The notes under the pieces were generated by a model. It did not search any database. It saw only the letters and a program-made list of their open reading frames with translations, and had not been told where the DNA came from. The translations under genes and the position numbers were made by a program. DNA of 43,355 nucleotides, from positions 1 to 43,355 of the forward strand of contig CAJMHR010000019.1 of assembly GCA_905213265.1 (NCBI GenBank), given 5' to 3'. Of the stretch, positions 6,785 to 15,429 are shown piece by piece. Within the stretch, counting starts at the first letter, position 1. Each line of letters begins with the position of its first letter. The stretch is from an uncultured Collinsella sp. Its GTDB lineage: Bacteria > Actinomycetota > Coriobacteriia > Coriobacteriales > Coriobacteriaceae.

Positions 6785-8542
6785 ATGAACGAGATCAAGT
6801 GCCCGCATTGTGGCGAAGTTTTTAAGGTCGACGCGTCCGGCTATGCGGATATCGTCAAGCAAGTGCGCGACGCCGAGTTTTCACGTGACCTGGATGAGCG
6901 TGTGAAGGCAGTCCAGCGCGAGGGCGAGCAGGCGCTGGAGCTTGAACGCTCACTTTCGTCGGCTGCTTTGCAAAAGGCAGAGTCTCAGCGCAACGCTCAG
7001 CTTGTCGAGCAGAAGAACGCTGCAGCTCAGCAGCTGGCACAAGAAGTCGCCAAGCGCGATGCTGAGCTCGCCGAGCTGCGCGCCAAGCTTGAGGGAGCTG
7101 CCGCAGAGCGTGAGAGCGCAAGCCAGCGCGCGGCGGTAGAGGCACGAGCTGACGCTCAAAAGGAGAATGCCGAGCTTCAGCGCGAGATCGACAATTTGCG
7201 TGCGCAGCTGGAGCGCAAAGATGACGAAGCCAAGCTCGTCGAGTCGGCGGCGCGCAATGCTGCTCAAAACGACCTGTCCGCGCGCGACGCTCAGATTGCC
7301 GAGCTGCAGGCCAGGCTCGCCGCGGCGGACAAGGCCCAGGAGATGGCGCTTGCCGCCGCTGCGGCCGAGTCGCAGCGTGAGCTCGATGCCGCTCGCGGCG
7401 AGGCCGAGCGCGCGCTTGCTGACTACCGCGCGAAGGTGCAAGAGAAGTTTTCCGCCGCAAAGGCTCAGTCCGAGCAAGAGGCCGAGGACTTGCGTGCCCA
7501 GCTGCGCGAGCAGGAACTGATGGCAAAAATGAACCTATCGAAGGCGGTCGCCGCGGCGGAGCGAGAGCGCGATGAGGCGCGTGCCAAACTGACGAGCGAG
7601 CTGGCGGTGCGCGATTCTCGCGAGGAACAGGCCAAGGCGGCACACGAGCTCGAGCTTGCGCAGGCCAAGCGCGCGAGCGATGACCTGATTCGCTACAAGG
7701 ACGAAGAGATTGAGCGCCTTAAGGACATGAAGGTCCGCCTGTCCACCAAGATGGTGGGCGAGTCGCTCGAGCAGCACTGCGAGACCGAGTTTAACCGTCT
7801 GCGCATGACGGCATTTCCTAACGCGTACTTCGAGAAGGATAACGATGCGTCCGAGGGCACCAAGGGCGACTTTATCTTCCGCGAGTGCGACGCGAGCGGC
7901 AACGAGGTCATTTCAATTATGTTCGAGATGAAAAACGAGAACGATGAGACCGCGACCAAGCACAAGAACGAGGACTTCTTTAAGAAACTCGACCACGATC
8001 GCCGCCAAAAGGGCTGCGAGTACGCGGTGCTCTGCACGTTGCTCGAACCCGAGAGCGAGCTTTACAACGCTGGCATCGTGGACGTGAGCTATCGCTTCGA
8101 GAAGATGTACGTGATCCGTCCGCAGTTCTTCATTCCCATGATCACGCTGCTGCGCAACGCCGCCATGGGTTCGCTGCGCTATAAGCAGGAGCTAGCGGAG
8201 TACAAGCAGCAGAATATTGACGTCACGAACTTCGAAGCCAAGATGGAGAAGTTCAAGGACGGCTTCTCGCGCAACTACAACCTGGCGAGCAAGCAGTTCG
8301 AGTCGGCGATCAAGGAGATCGATGCCGCCATTAAGCAGCTCGAGAAAACCAAGGACGACCTGCGTCGCAGTACCGAGAATCTGCGTCTGGCCCACAACAA
8401 GGCCGATGAGCTCACCATTCGCAAGCTCACGTGGGGCAACAAGACCATGAAGGCGGCGTTTGACGAGGCACGCGGGGCTGCGACAGAGACAAACGATGAG
8501 CCAGCCGAGGCGGATTCGTATGAGGTCGAGGATGCCGAGTAA
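6785..8542 (+). CDS. DUF2130 protein with long coiled coil
   Basis: A 585-residue cytoplasmic protein. It starts with a half zinc-knuckle (CPHCGEVF, residues 6-13), followed by about 290 residues of alanine/glutamate/arginine-rich coiled coil. The conserved DUF2130 block (PF09903-type) begins near ERLKDMKVRLSTKMVGESLE and includes FEMKNENDETATKHKNEDFF, DRRQKGCEYAVLCTLLE and a final helical tail. The DUF2130 core resembles PD-(D/E)XK nuclease folds (D-x-n-FEMK), but activity is not established for the family. The ATG has GAGGAGC 7 bases upstream. It is transcribed alone, between two terminators. Confidence 0.88.
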   Translation: MNEIKCPHCGEVFKVDASGYADIVKQVRDAEFSRDLDERVKAVQREGEQALELERSLSSAALQKAESQRNAQLVEQKNAAAQQLAQEVAKRDAELAELRAKLEGAAAERESASQRAAVEARADAQKENAELQREIDNLRAQLERKDDEAKLVESAARNAAQNDLSARDAQIAELQARLAAADKAQEMALAAAAAESQRELDAARGEAERALADYRAKVQEKFSAAKAQSEQEAEDLRAQLREQELMAKMNLSKAVAAAERERDEARAKLTSELAVRDSREEQAKAAHELELAQAKRASDDLIRYKDEEIERLKDMKVRLSTKMVGESLEQHCETEFNRLRMTAFPNAYFEKDNDASEGTKGDFIFRECDASGNEVISIMFEMKNENDETATKHKNEDFFKKLDHDRRQKGCEYAVLCTLLEPESELYNAGIVDVSYRFEKMYVIRPQFFIPMITLLRNAAMGSLRYKQELAEYKQQNIDVTNFEAKMEKFKDGFSRNYNLASKQFESAIKEIDAAIKQLEKTKDDLRRSTENLRLAHNKADELTIRKLTWGNKTMKAAFDEARGAATETNDEPAEADSYEVEDAE

Positions 8543-8561
8543 GACATAGCGTATAGTGCAA

Positions 8562-8599
8562 AAGTGGGGCCGCTGGCGATGCTGCCAGCGGCCCCACTT
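8562..8599. terminator. Bidirectional intrinsic terminator
   Basis: AAGTGGGGCCGCTGGC (8562-8577) and GCCAGCGGCCCCACTT (8584-8599) form a perfect 16-bp stem between two converging genes. T-rich GTTTTGTT follows on the plus strand. Confidence 0.88.
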
Positions 8600-8621
8600 C
8601 GTTTTGTTACAGTATGTGCGG

Positions 8622-11303
8622 CTAGTCCTCGAGCAGGTCCTCGATAAAGCCGACGCGGTAGTTTTTGAAGATGACCTCGCCACCGTCTTGCGTGGCGTCC
8701 AGATCGACATCGCCCATGATGCCAAAGTCGTGGTCGCCATCCTCGTCGGCAAAGATCTGGTGCACGTGCCATACGTGCGCGGTCTTCTCGTCGGACTCGT
8801 CGATGGAAAACATCGCGGCGCTGCGGGCATCTTCGTCGGTGAGGATCTCCTCGTGCTGCTCGTGGTAAGCGTCGAGTGCTTTTTGCCAGCGGATCTCGCT
8901 CATGCCCCAGTCGTCGTCGAGCTCGCCCAGGTCGCGAACGTGCTCGCGGGCGGCAAAGGTCACGCGGCGGAAGAGCGCGTTGCGCACCAACAACGTGCAG
9001 CCGCGGCGGTCCGCCACGACCTCGTCGATGCCCTGCGGCGGTGCGGCGTCGAGGGCTGCCGGGTTGCCGGCGTTCCCCCACTCGTCCACCAGGCTCGAGT
9101 CCACCGAGCGCACCACAAAGCCCAGCCACGAGATAATGTCGCGCAGACGCTCGTCGCGCTTCTCGATGGGCACGGTGCGGTCGAGCGAGCGGTAGGCCTC
9201 TGCCAGGTAGCGCAGCAAAATGCCCTCGGAGCGGGCGATGCCGAGCTTTTGAATGTAACCCTTAAAATCGCTCGCGCTTTCCAGCATATCGCGCAGGACG
9301 CTCTTGGGAGAGAGCTGGTAGTCGTTGGCCCAGGGCACTTCCTGGCAGTACTTGTCAAAAGCGGCGTCGAGCAAATCCTCGAGCGGCTTTTCGTACGTGA
9401 CGTCTTGAATGCGCTCCAAGCGCTCCTCATACTCGATGCCGTCAGCCTTCATTTCGGCCATCGCGCGGTCGCGCGCGGCGCGCTCCTGTGCGCGCAATAC
9501 CTGCTTGGGGTCCTCGAGCGTAGCCTCGACCATCGAGATCAGATCCATGGTATAGGTCTCACTCTCGGGGTCGAGCAGCTCCAACGCGGCAAGCAAAAAT
9601 GGCGAGAGCGGCTGGTCGAGCGCAAAGTCCTCGGGCAGATCGACCGTCAGTGCGTAGTCGATGTCTGGTGCGGCGTCAGTCGGGGCATCGGGCGCGGGCG
9701 GCACTTCGGTGCGAACGACGACGCCGGAATCGATGAGCGTGGCGAAAATTTCGTCGGCGCGAACCTCGAGCTTAGCCTTTTCCTCGGGAGTCTGCAGGCT
9801 CGTCTCGATGAGGTCGTGTACGCGGGCTCGGGCATCGCCGCCCTGCTCGACCACGCTAATCACCATGGAGTGCGTGATGCGCAGGCGCGGCTTGAGCGTT
9901 TCGGGCTGCGTCTCGATCAGGCGCTCAAAGGTCTGCTTGTTCCAGGTGACAAAGCCCTCGGGGGCCTTTTTCTTTTTAATCTTACGGAGTTTTTTGGGGT
10001 CGTCGCCCGCTTTGGCCATAAGCTTGGCATTTTCGATCTCGTGCTCGGGTGCCTCGGCAATCACCATGCCTTCGGTATCGAAGCCCGAGCGGCCGGCGCG
10101 ACCGGCAATCTGATGGAACTCGCGGGCGCGCAGGCGACGCATCTTGTAGCCGTCGAACTTGGTAAGCGCGGTGAGCACCACGGTATGGATGGGTACGTTG
10201 ATGCCGACGCCAAGCGTATCAGTACCGCAGATGACGGGCAGCAGGCCCTGCTGCGCCAAGCGCTCGACCAGCAGGCGATAGCGCGGCAACATGCCAGCAT
10301 GGTGCACGCCGACGCCGCAGCCGAGCAAGCGCTTGAGGATCTTGCCGAAGGCCGTCGAGAAGCTCGTGCCCTTGGCCGCCTCCTTGATGGCCTCGCGCTG
10401 CTCCTTGCTGGCGATGCCAAAATTGGCGAGCGATTGTGCCGTCGCAAGGGCGGCATCCTGGCTAAAGTGCACGATATAGAGCGGGGCCTCGCCGCGGCGC
10501 ATGGCGAGCTCGACGGTGCCCTCGAGGGAGGTCGTCACATAGTCGTAGCTCAGCGGAACAGGACGCGGGGCGTCGACAACTAGGTCGCAGGTAGCGCCGG
10601 TGTGTTCCTTGAGCGAGGCAGCGATCGCGGTGACATCGCCGAGCGTAGCGCTCATGAGCATGAATTGCGTGTGGGGCAGGGTGAGCAGCGGCACCTGCCA
10701 GGCCCAACCGCGGTCGGGGTCGGCAAAGTAGTGGAACTCGTCCATGGCCACGCAGCCCACGTCGGCGCCCTCGCCCTCGCGCAGTGCATCGTTGGCAAGG
10801 ATTTCGGCCGTGCAGCAGATGACGGGCGCCTTGGTGTTGATGTGCGTATCGCCGGTGATCATGCCGACGTTATCGCGGCCGAGTACCTGTACCAGATCGA
10901 AGAACTTTTCGCTGACCAGAGCCTTGATAGGAGCCGTGTAATAACAGCGCTTGCCCTGCGCCATGCCCATAAAGAGCATGCCCAGCGCGACGAGCGATTT
11001 ACCCGATCCGGTCGGTGTTCCCAAAATGACGTGGTCGCCGGCAGCCAGGTCCATGAGGGCCTCTTCTTGGTGATCCCACAGCTCAATGCCGCGATCGCTC
11101 GTCCATTCAAAGAAGCGTTCGAAGGCTTGGTCGGGCGTGAGCCACGGTTCGGGCTCGCTGCCGTCCTCGGGCTCCCACCAGGTGGGGGAGAGCGCGCCGA
11201 GCGAGCCAAACTCGGCTTCGGTTCCCGTGCCGCCCGAGAATGAGCTGGCGGCGCCGGCGCCGGAGACGGTGCTGGCGGCGGTATCTGTCGTGGTCTGTGC
11301 CAT
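8622..11303 (-). CDS. Ski2-like DEAD/DEAH helicase with DUF3516-type C-terminus
   Basis: An 893-residue ATP-dependent helicase, probably acting on RNA. The first 50 residues are a low-complexity Ala/Ser/Gly leader. Helicase motifs follow: GTPTGSGKS (Walker A, about 95), DEFHYF (motif II), MSATLGD (III), GTDTLGVGINVP (V) and HQIAGRAGRSGFD (VI). The C-terminal 450 residues correspond to the actinobacterial DUF3516 extension, containing an acidic, helical region and YGI-free strands. Members have been annotated as RNA helicases, but the target is not known. The start ATG has only a weak upstream site (GAGAGAAAG). The minus promoter area is GC-rich with a possible CATAAT at 11337-11342. Confidence 0.9.
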   Translation of the reverse strand: MAQTTTDTAASTVSGAGAASSFSGGTGTEAEFGSLGALSPTWWEPEDGSEPEPWLTPDQAFERFFEWTSDRGIELWDHQEEALMDLAAGDHVILGTPTGSGKSLVALGMLFMGMAQGKRCYYTAPIKALVSEKFFDLVQVLGRDNVGMITGDTHINTKAPVICCTAEILANDALREGEGADVGCVAMDEFHYFADPDRGWAWQVPLLTLPHTQFMLMSATLGDVTAIAASLKEHTGATCDLVVDAPRPVPLSYDYVTTSLEGTVELAMRRGEAPLYIVHFSQDAALATAQSLANFGIASKEQREAIKEAAKGTSFSTAFGKILKRLLGCGVGVHHAGMLPRYRLLVERLAQQGLLPVICGTDTLGVGINVPIHTVVLTALTKFDGYKMRRLRAREFHQIAGRAGRSGFDTEGMVIAEAPEHEIENAKLMAKAGDDPKKLRKIKKKKAPEGFVTWNKQTFERLIETQPETLKPRLRITHSMVISVVEQGGDARARVHDLIETSLQTPEEKAKLEVRADEIFATLIDSGVVVRTEVPPAPDAPTDAAPDIDYALTVDLPEDFALDQPLSPFLLAALELLDPESETYTMDLISMVEATLEDPKQVLRAQERAARDRAMAEMKADGIEYEERLERIQDVTYEKPLEDLLDAAFDKYCQEVPWANDYQLSPKSVLRDMLESASDFKGYIQKLGIARSEGILLRYLAEAYRSLDRTVPIEKRDERLRDIISWLGFVVRSVDSSLVDEWGNAGNPAALDAAPPQGIDEVVADRRGCTLLVRNALFRRVTFAAREHVRDLGELDDDWGMSEIRWQKALDAYHEQHEEILTDEDARSAAMFSIDESDEKTAHVWHVHQIFADEDGDHDFGIMGDVDLDATQDGGEVIFKNYRVGFIEDLLED

Positions 11304-11424
11304 GTGGTTGCTTTCTCTCGCGATTGTCCGCCAACTATTATGGCGTAGCGGCGGCGTGGGGTGCCAGCGCGCGAGAAAATGCAGGAAATGGGCGTTCTGC
11401 CCAGCCGTTTAGTGTAGTCGCTAG

Positions 11425-11547
11425 CTAAGTGAGTAGACTTTTTGCGATATTGCGAGCACATGGCTTTTGCGCAAGGGTTCTACCTGCGGTTTTATGTTTC
11501 GCTATGCGGGCTGTGCTTGGCTATTGCAAAATAGTCTACTCACTTAG
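11425..11547. repeat. 119-bp palindromic repeat, copy 3
   Basis: The core is 11427-11545 and again 119 bp. The outer 13 bp of each end are perfect inverted repeats and extend to CTAAGTGAG/CTCACTTAG. The inner arms differ from copies 1 and 2 (TTGCGATATTGCGAGCAC on the left, pairing with GTGCTTGGCTATTGCAAA on the right), so base-pairing is kept while sequence changes. The central CTACCTGCGGTTTT is conserved. The element lies between the upstream end of the helicase gene and the 3' end of trmB. In 11546-11612 nothing else is seen. Confidence 0.85.
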
Positions 11548-11612
11548 GTTTGAGGGCCGTTCGCTGGCGCTTATTTGCGCTTGCTTGCTGACGCCGCGAC
11601 CATCAGAAGCCC

Positions 11613-12452
11613 CTAGGACTCTTGCGGCAGGCGCTTCTTGCCTTTGCGGGCGCGGTTCCTAAAGTTCTCGACGGCCTCTTCCATGCCCAGAGGTACATAG
11701 GTGAGCTCATCGAGGTTGTCGGGCAGGTAGCAGGCAAGGCTTTGCTCCTGCACGCGGCCCGCCGCGAGCTGTTCATCGTTGGGCTGCGCGCCGGGTGTGG
11801 CGCAAATGCCATAGACGATGGCGCCCATCTCGCGCGTGCGGCACTCGTACTCGGTCTCGGGGTGCTCGGGATGGTCGCGGCGGACGTCGTCGCTTACCCA
11901 AAGCGTATCGTAGCCGGCCGCGGCAAACTGTCCCAGGGCGTAATCGCGCAACGGCTTGCTGTCGGTGCGCAGCGTGACGGTGGCGCCGGCTGCAAAGAGC
12001 GGGCGGTAGAGCATCAGATGGTCGACATGGACGAGTCGTTTTTTGGCGTACTTGGCCTTGGGCTGCGGCGTGGGAAAGTTAATGGTGATGACATCGAGCT
12101 CGCCTGCGGCAAACAGCTGCGGCAGCGATGCGGCGCCTCGGGGCAGGACGAGTGCGTTGGTCAGTTCCTGCTCGCAGATTTTCTGTGCGGCATAGGCGAT
12201 GCAGATGGGCTCCTGGTCCATACCGATAAAGAGGGTGTTTGGCTCGTGGACCGCGCGCTCTACAAGGTACGTTCCCTTGCCACAGCCAAGATCCAGGTGA
12301 AGGTGTTCAAAGGGCTTGCTGCCAACTGGCGCGCAAGCCTCGCGCCAATCTCCGGCATAGATTTCGGGGTTCGTCTCAATCGCATCGGCGTAGCGCTCCA
12401 GGCGCTCCTCGAGCACAAAGTTCTTAGGCGTGCGAACGTGGACGGCTCCCAT
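11613..12452 (-). CDS. trmB: tRNA (guanine-N7-)-methyltransferase
   Basis: A 279-residue SAM-dependent enzyme that methylates G46 in the variable loop of tRNAs. Motif I is LDLGCGKGTYLVERA (about residue 53), followed by FIGMDQEP. The family-specific catalytic block appears as NFPTPQPKAKYAKKRLVH in place of the usual NFPDPWPKxRHxKRR. The C-terminal 60 residues extend beyond the typical 210-240 residue proteins and end in a basic tail (RNRARKGKKRLPQ). The ATG has AAGGAG 5 bases upstream. A methyltransferase gene precedes it on the same strand by 119 bases. Confidence 0.9.
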   Translation of the reverse strand: MGAVHVRTPKNFVLEERLERYADAIETNPEIYAGDWREACAPVGSKPFEHLHLDLGCGKGTYLVERAVHEPNTLFIGMDQEPICIAYAAQKICEQELTNALVLPRGAASLPQLFAAGELDVITINFPTPQPKAKYAKKRLVHVDHLMLYRPLFAAGATVTLRTDSKPLRDYALGQFAAAGYDTLWVSDDVRRDHPEHPETEYECRTREMGAIVYGICATPGAQPNDEQLAAGRVQEQSLACYLPDNLDELTYVPLGMEEAVENFRNRARKGKKRLPQES

Positions 12453-12507
12453 GAGGCTCCTTGGTCATAAGTATGGAACGTATAGCTGCGCGTTCCGTCA
12501 ATGGGTT

Positions 12508-12533
12508 GAAAAAGGGGTGGGCATAGTTTGCCC
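12508..12533 (-). terminator. Possible weak terminator between methyltransferase and trmB
   Basis: On the minus strand GGGCAAACTATGCCC is a 5-bp hairpin followed by ACCCC and TTTTT. It is short but in the right place after the methyltransferase stop. Confidence 0.35.
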
Positions 12534-12571
12534 GAAAGACGTGGTGCGGCTCGACGGCGAGTCGTCGGTGG

Positions 12572-13444
12572 CTACAGGCGCTTGAGAATCACATAGCGGT
12601 TGAGATCTCCGCTGCGACCGTCGGCATGGAAACGCTCAAGCTCGCGCACGGGGACCTCGCCGCTCTTGTAGAACGTACGCACGCCGCGCACCAGGTCGGT
12701 GATCTGCTGATCGTCAAAGTGATGGCAATAGCGGTAGGCGTGGCGGTCGTTTTGCCAGCCAATGAGGTGGTCACCGGCTTCAAACTGCGCGGAATCGTAA
12801 CCCTCAAACGGCGGGGTGAGCTCGGCGCGGGCCTCGGCGCGAACAGCCTTGCGCGCCATGCGCTCGTCGTTCATAAACTCCCAAAAGCTGATGGCGATGA
12901 TGCCGCCTGGGCGCGTCTGGCGCACCAGGGCGTCGAGCACGCGTACGCGGTACTCGCACGACGGCACGTGGTGCATAAATCCAAAGCAGACCGAGATGTC
13001 GGCGAGCGGGGCGTCGAAAAGCACGTCGGGTGTCTCGGCGGGGTTGAGCTTCATGAGGGCGTCGAGCACATCGAGTTCCTGGAAGCGCAGGTTGGGAATG
13101 CGCAGGGCGTGGCCATGTGCATCGATAGCCAAATCTTGACACGAGTCGACACCATAGAACTCAAACGGGCAACTGGCATCTGCCGAGGGGTTTGCGCCGT
13201 TGACGCCCTTGGCGGCGAGTGCGCCGCCGGCGGCAAAGTTTTCGAATCGCATATTGCCGCAGGCAAGATCGAAGACGCGGACGGGATGCTCGATCGTGGC
13301 GACGTCGAGCTGTTCGAGCGCAATGTCCATGGTGCGCACCCAGCCGGGCCACGGGGCCTGGCGCGTATCGGAAAAGGAGGCGGAGTGCTCGCGATAGAAC
13401 GTATTGTTGAGCTGGATGAGCGATGAGGCGAAATCGCGGTTCAC
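12572..13444 (-). CDS. Class I SAM methyltransferase, Trm9-like
   Basis: A 290-residue protein. The SAM-binding motif is VFDLACGNMRFE near residue 55, followed by FYGVDSC, then DISVCFGFMHHVPS and GGIIAISFWEF. The ordering and the FGFMHHV and PGG elements resemble Trm9/ALKBH8-type wobble-uridine methyltransferases. Because an Elp3 gene lies 2 kb away, a role in wobble-uridine modification is an attractive inference, not proven. The start is set at GTG 13444 because GGAGGGAG lies about 9 bases upstream and a good promoter precedes it. The frame stays open to 13579, but that part overlaps the promoter. Confidence 0.72.
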   Translation of the reverse strand: MNRDFASSLIQLNNTFYREHSASFSDTRQAPWPGWVRTMDIALEQLDVATIEHPVRVFDLACGNMRFENFAAGGALAAKGVNGANPSADASCPFEFYGVDSCQDLAIDAHGHALRIPNLRFQELDVLDALMKLNPAETPDVLFDAPLADISVCFGFMHHVPSCEYRVRVLDALVRQTRPGGIIAISFWEFMNDERMARKAVRAEARAELTPPFEGYDSAQFEAGDHLIGWQNDRHAYRYCHHFDDQQITDLVRGVRTFYKSGEVPVRELERFHADGRSGDLNRYVILKRL

Positions 13445-13490
13445 GGCGCGGGACTCCCTCCGTTGGCGGTGCGGAATAAACAGTACGACC

Positions 13491-13520
13491 ATACTACCGT
13501 TAACGCCGCAACGGGGACAA
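13491..13520 (-). promoter_or_regulatory. Promoter of the Trm9-like methyltransferase
   Basis: On the minus strand TTGTCC (13515-13520) and TAGTAT (13491-13496) are 18 bases apart. The transcript would start near 13484 and have a leader of about 40 bases. This supports the downstream GTG at 13444 as the start. Confidence 0.6.
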
Positions 13521-13711
13521 CCGAGCCGTGGGTCATTGCTTTGTTTGGACACATTTCCGCAGCTCATATGTGCCCGCAACCGCCGGTTGTCAAAAATCTC
13601 ACTAGAATAGGTGGCATGCTTTTGGCGGTGGCGGATAGATTTTTAACTGTGCAAGGCGCCTTAAGAACAAAAACGGTCCGGCGGCACGGCTGGCATCACA
13701 TAGGAGGAACC

Positions 13712-14428
13712 ATGAATGTAGAAACTGCGCAGCGGCTCGCCGACCTTCGTCGCAGCAAGGGTTTTAGCCAAGAAGGGCTGGCGCGAAAGCTGGGGCTGTC
13801 GCGCCAGGCAGTCAGTAAATGGGAGCGCGCGGAGAGCTCGCCCGATACCGAGAACCTAATCTCGCTCGCCAAACTCTATGGCGTGAGCCTGGACGAGCTG
13901 CTCAATCCGAGCGACGAGATCGAGGACGATATCGAGTTTGAGAACGAGGACCGCGCCCGTCAGCGCGAGGCCGAGGCGGCAGAGCGTGCTCGCGCCCATG
14001 AGGCGGCGGCGCGCGCTACCGAGGCGGCAACGCAGGCGAGTGATGCTGCGGCCAAGGCGGCGCAGGCGGCAAGCTGGAGTGCGCAGGCCGCCAATGCCGC
14101 TACGGCGCAGGCGACGAGTGGCACCGCGGTTGGCTCGACTCCGGTGAAGGGCCCGTTCCAGTCGTTCCCGTATTGGGCCGTGTGTTGGCTACTGTTCTTT
14201 TTGCTGATGTTCCTGTTTGGTGCCGGTCCCTTTGCCGCGCTGATCTTCTTTACGATCCCCATCTATCACTGGGTGGCGCGTGCGCTCGATGGCGATTGGG
14301 CGCGCGGGGATATCCAGGTTGGTCCGGCGCCGGCGGTCGCTAGGGCTCAGAATGTTTCCGCTACGGTTGATACTGGCGTGGCTACCGCGACTACCGCTGA
14401 CCCGATCGCCAAAGAGGGTGATGAATGA
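13712..14428 (+). CDS. XRE-family regulator with C-terminal membrane segments
   Basis: A 238-residue protein. Residues 4-60 form a Cro/CI-type helix-turn-helix (SKGFSQEGLARKLGLSRQAV and DELLNPSDE). Residues 75-145 are an alanine-rich, charged helix that is probably coiled coil. Residues about 152-190 carry two hydrophobic membrane helices (WAVCWLLFFLLMFLFG and AALIFFTIPIY). It is thus a membrane-tethered DNA-binding protein. The start ATG has AGGAGG 3-4 bases upstream. Its stop overlaps the start of the next gene (ATGA), so the two are co-translated; the partner is an exported beta-repeat protein. A candidate -10 TAGAAT lies at 13603-13608. Confidence 0.85.
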   Translation: MNVETAQRLADLRRSKGFSQEGLARKLGLSRQAVSKWERAESSPDTENLISLAKLYGVSLDELLNPSDEIEDDIEFENEDRARQREAEAAERARAHEAAARATEAATQASDAAAKAAQAASWSAQAANAATAQATSGTAVGSTPVKGPFQSFPYWAVCWLLFFLLMFLFGAGPFAALIFFTIPIYHWVARALDGDWARGDIQVGPAPAVARAQNVSATVDTGVATATTADPIAKEGDE

Positions 14429-15327
14429 TGAAGCTTTCGCATGAATCCAAGGTACGCTTGGGCGTTGGCATCGGAGCGTTTGTACTGATTATCGGGCTTG
14501 TTTTTGGCGTTTCGCGGACTTTGATTCATTTTGATGGCCCGTGGGATCTCGACGATGTTATACCCGGCTTGTCCGGTACGGACGATGTGGTTGATGACGA
14601 CGATTTTATGAACGATGGCGGTAAATATTCCGCTCAGCCTCAGCAGCTTTCGTGTACGACCTTTGATGCCGATGAGTTCCGCTACCTCGATTTCGATATC
14701 AATGCGGCTTCGGTGGACGTCAAGGTTGTTGATGGCAACAAGGCTCGCGTTATCGAGCGGGGACGCGTTGCCAATGGTATGGATGCCTCCAAGGCCGCGA
14801 CGCAAAACATCGCATCCGTCGAGGACTCGACGCTCAAGGTTTCCCAGTTTGGAAGTGACGACGGTAAGGCAATCGATCGCTCAGTTACGGTCGAGCTGCC
14901 GCGCCGTGTTGCCGAACATCTGAAGGGAGTCAACGCGCACGTGGGCTCGGGTGATCTGCAGATTGCCGGTGTCATCTGTGATGGTTTCGACCTTTTCCTG
15001 GATGCGGGAGATGTAGAGTTTACGGGCAGCGTGACTGATGCGCTCAGCGCTGAGGTCGGTTCGGGCGATGTGACGTTCGAGCTCTACCAGGCCCCCGCGA
15101 AGTCGATGGATGTGAGCGTGGGCTCGGGCGACGTGGAGATGACGGTTCCGAACTCTACGGGCTTTAAAGCGATCCTCACCTTGGGCAGTGGCGACTTCGA
15201 GAGCGATTTCCTTCCGCTTGGCTACGACGGCGAGACCATTTTGAATCTTGAATTCGATAACGGCGATAAGTCTGCCACGTATCGTTTTGAGGTCGGTTCG
15301 GGCGACATGTCGTTTGATCCGGAATGA
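14425..15327 (+). CDS. Membrane-anchored DUF4097-like beta-repeat protein
   Basis: A 300-residue protein with an N-terminal membrane anchor (residues 10-30, VRLGVGIGAFVLIIGLVFGV) and an acidic linker (DDVVDDDDF). The C-terminal domain contains five GSGD turns plus one AGD turn at intervals of 20-28 residues, marking a stacked beta-strand repeat as in DUF4097/LiaX-like putative adhesins. Such proteins in Firmicutes take part in envelope-stress sensing with HTH partners; here the upstream partner is a membrane HTH protein. The ATG at 14425 overlaps the upstream stop and is doubled (ATGATG), with AGAGGG upstream. Confidence 0.82.
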   Translation: MMKLSHESKVRLGVGIGAFVLIIGLVFGVSRTLIHFDGPWDLDDVIPGLSGTDDVVDDDDFMNDGGKYSAQPQQLSCTTFDADEFRYLDFDINAASVDVKVVDGNKARVIERGRVANGMDASKAATQNIASVEDSTLKVSQFGSDDGKAIDRSVTVELPRRVAEHLKGVNAHVGSGDLQIAGVICDGFDLFLDAGDVEFTGSVTDALSAEVGSGDVTFELYQAPAKSMDVSVGSGDVEMTVPNSTGFKAILTLGSGDFESDFLPLGYDGETILNLEFDNGDKSATYRFEVGSGDMSFDPE

Positions 15328-15377
15328 TGACTGCGGGCTGGTCCGCAAGCATAGATGCTTAGACGCGCTGTTTGATG

Positions 15378-15412
15378 AAGGCGCCGAAGCCGAGATCGGC
15401 TCCGGCGCCTTT
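15378..15412. terminator. Intrinsic terminator before elp3
   Basis: AAGGCGCCG-A-AGCCGA and TCGGCT-C-CGGCGCCTT form a 15-bp stem with one mismatch and a two-base tip, followed by TTTGCCTTTAC. It lies only 5 bases ahead of the elp3 -10 element. Confidence 0.8.
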
Positions 15413-15417
15413 GCCTT

Positions 15418-15423
15418 TACAAT
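15418..15423 (+). promoter_or_regulatory. -10 element that makes the elp3 transcript leaderless
   Basis: TACAAT ends 6 bases before the ATG of elp3. Standard -10 geometry puts the first transcribed base at 15430, the A of the start codon. There is no ribosome site. No clear -35 is seen; the upstream area is the terminator hairpin. Confidence 0.5.
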
Positions 15424-15429
15424 GGGGTC

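Noticed and set aside
8556..10583. 675-codon open frame antisense to the DUF3516 helicase
   Set aside because: No ribosome site or domain; the helicase motifs on the other strand are intact. Codon structure explains the lack of stops.
11622..12470. 282-codon frame antisense to trmB
   Set aside because: Antisense shadow; TrmB motifs and ribosome site are clear on the minus strand.
12626..13426. 266-codon frame antisense to the Trm9-like methyltransferase
   Set aside because: Shadow frame without recognisable domain or start signals.
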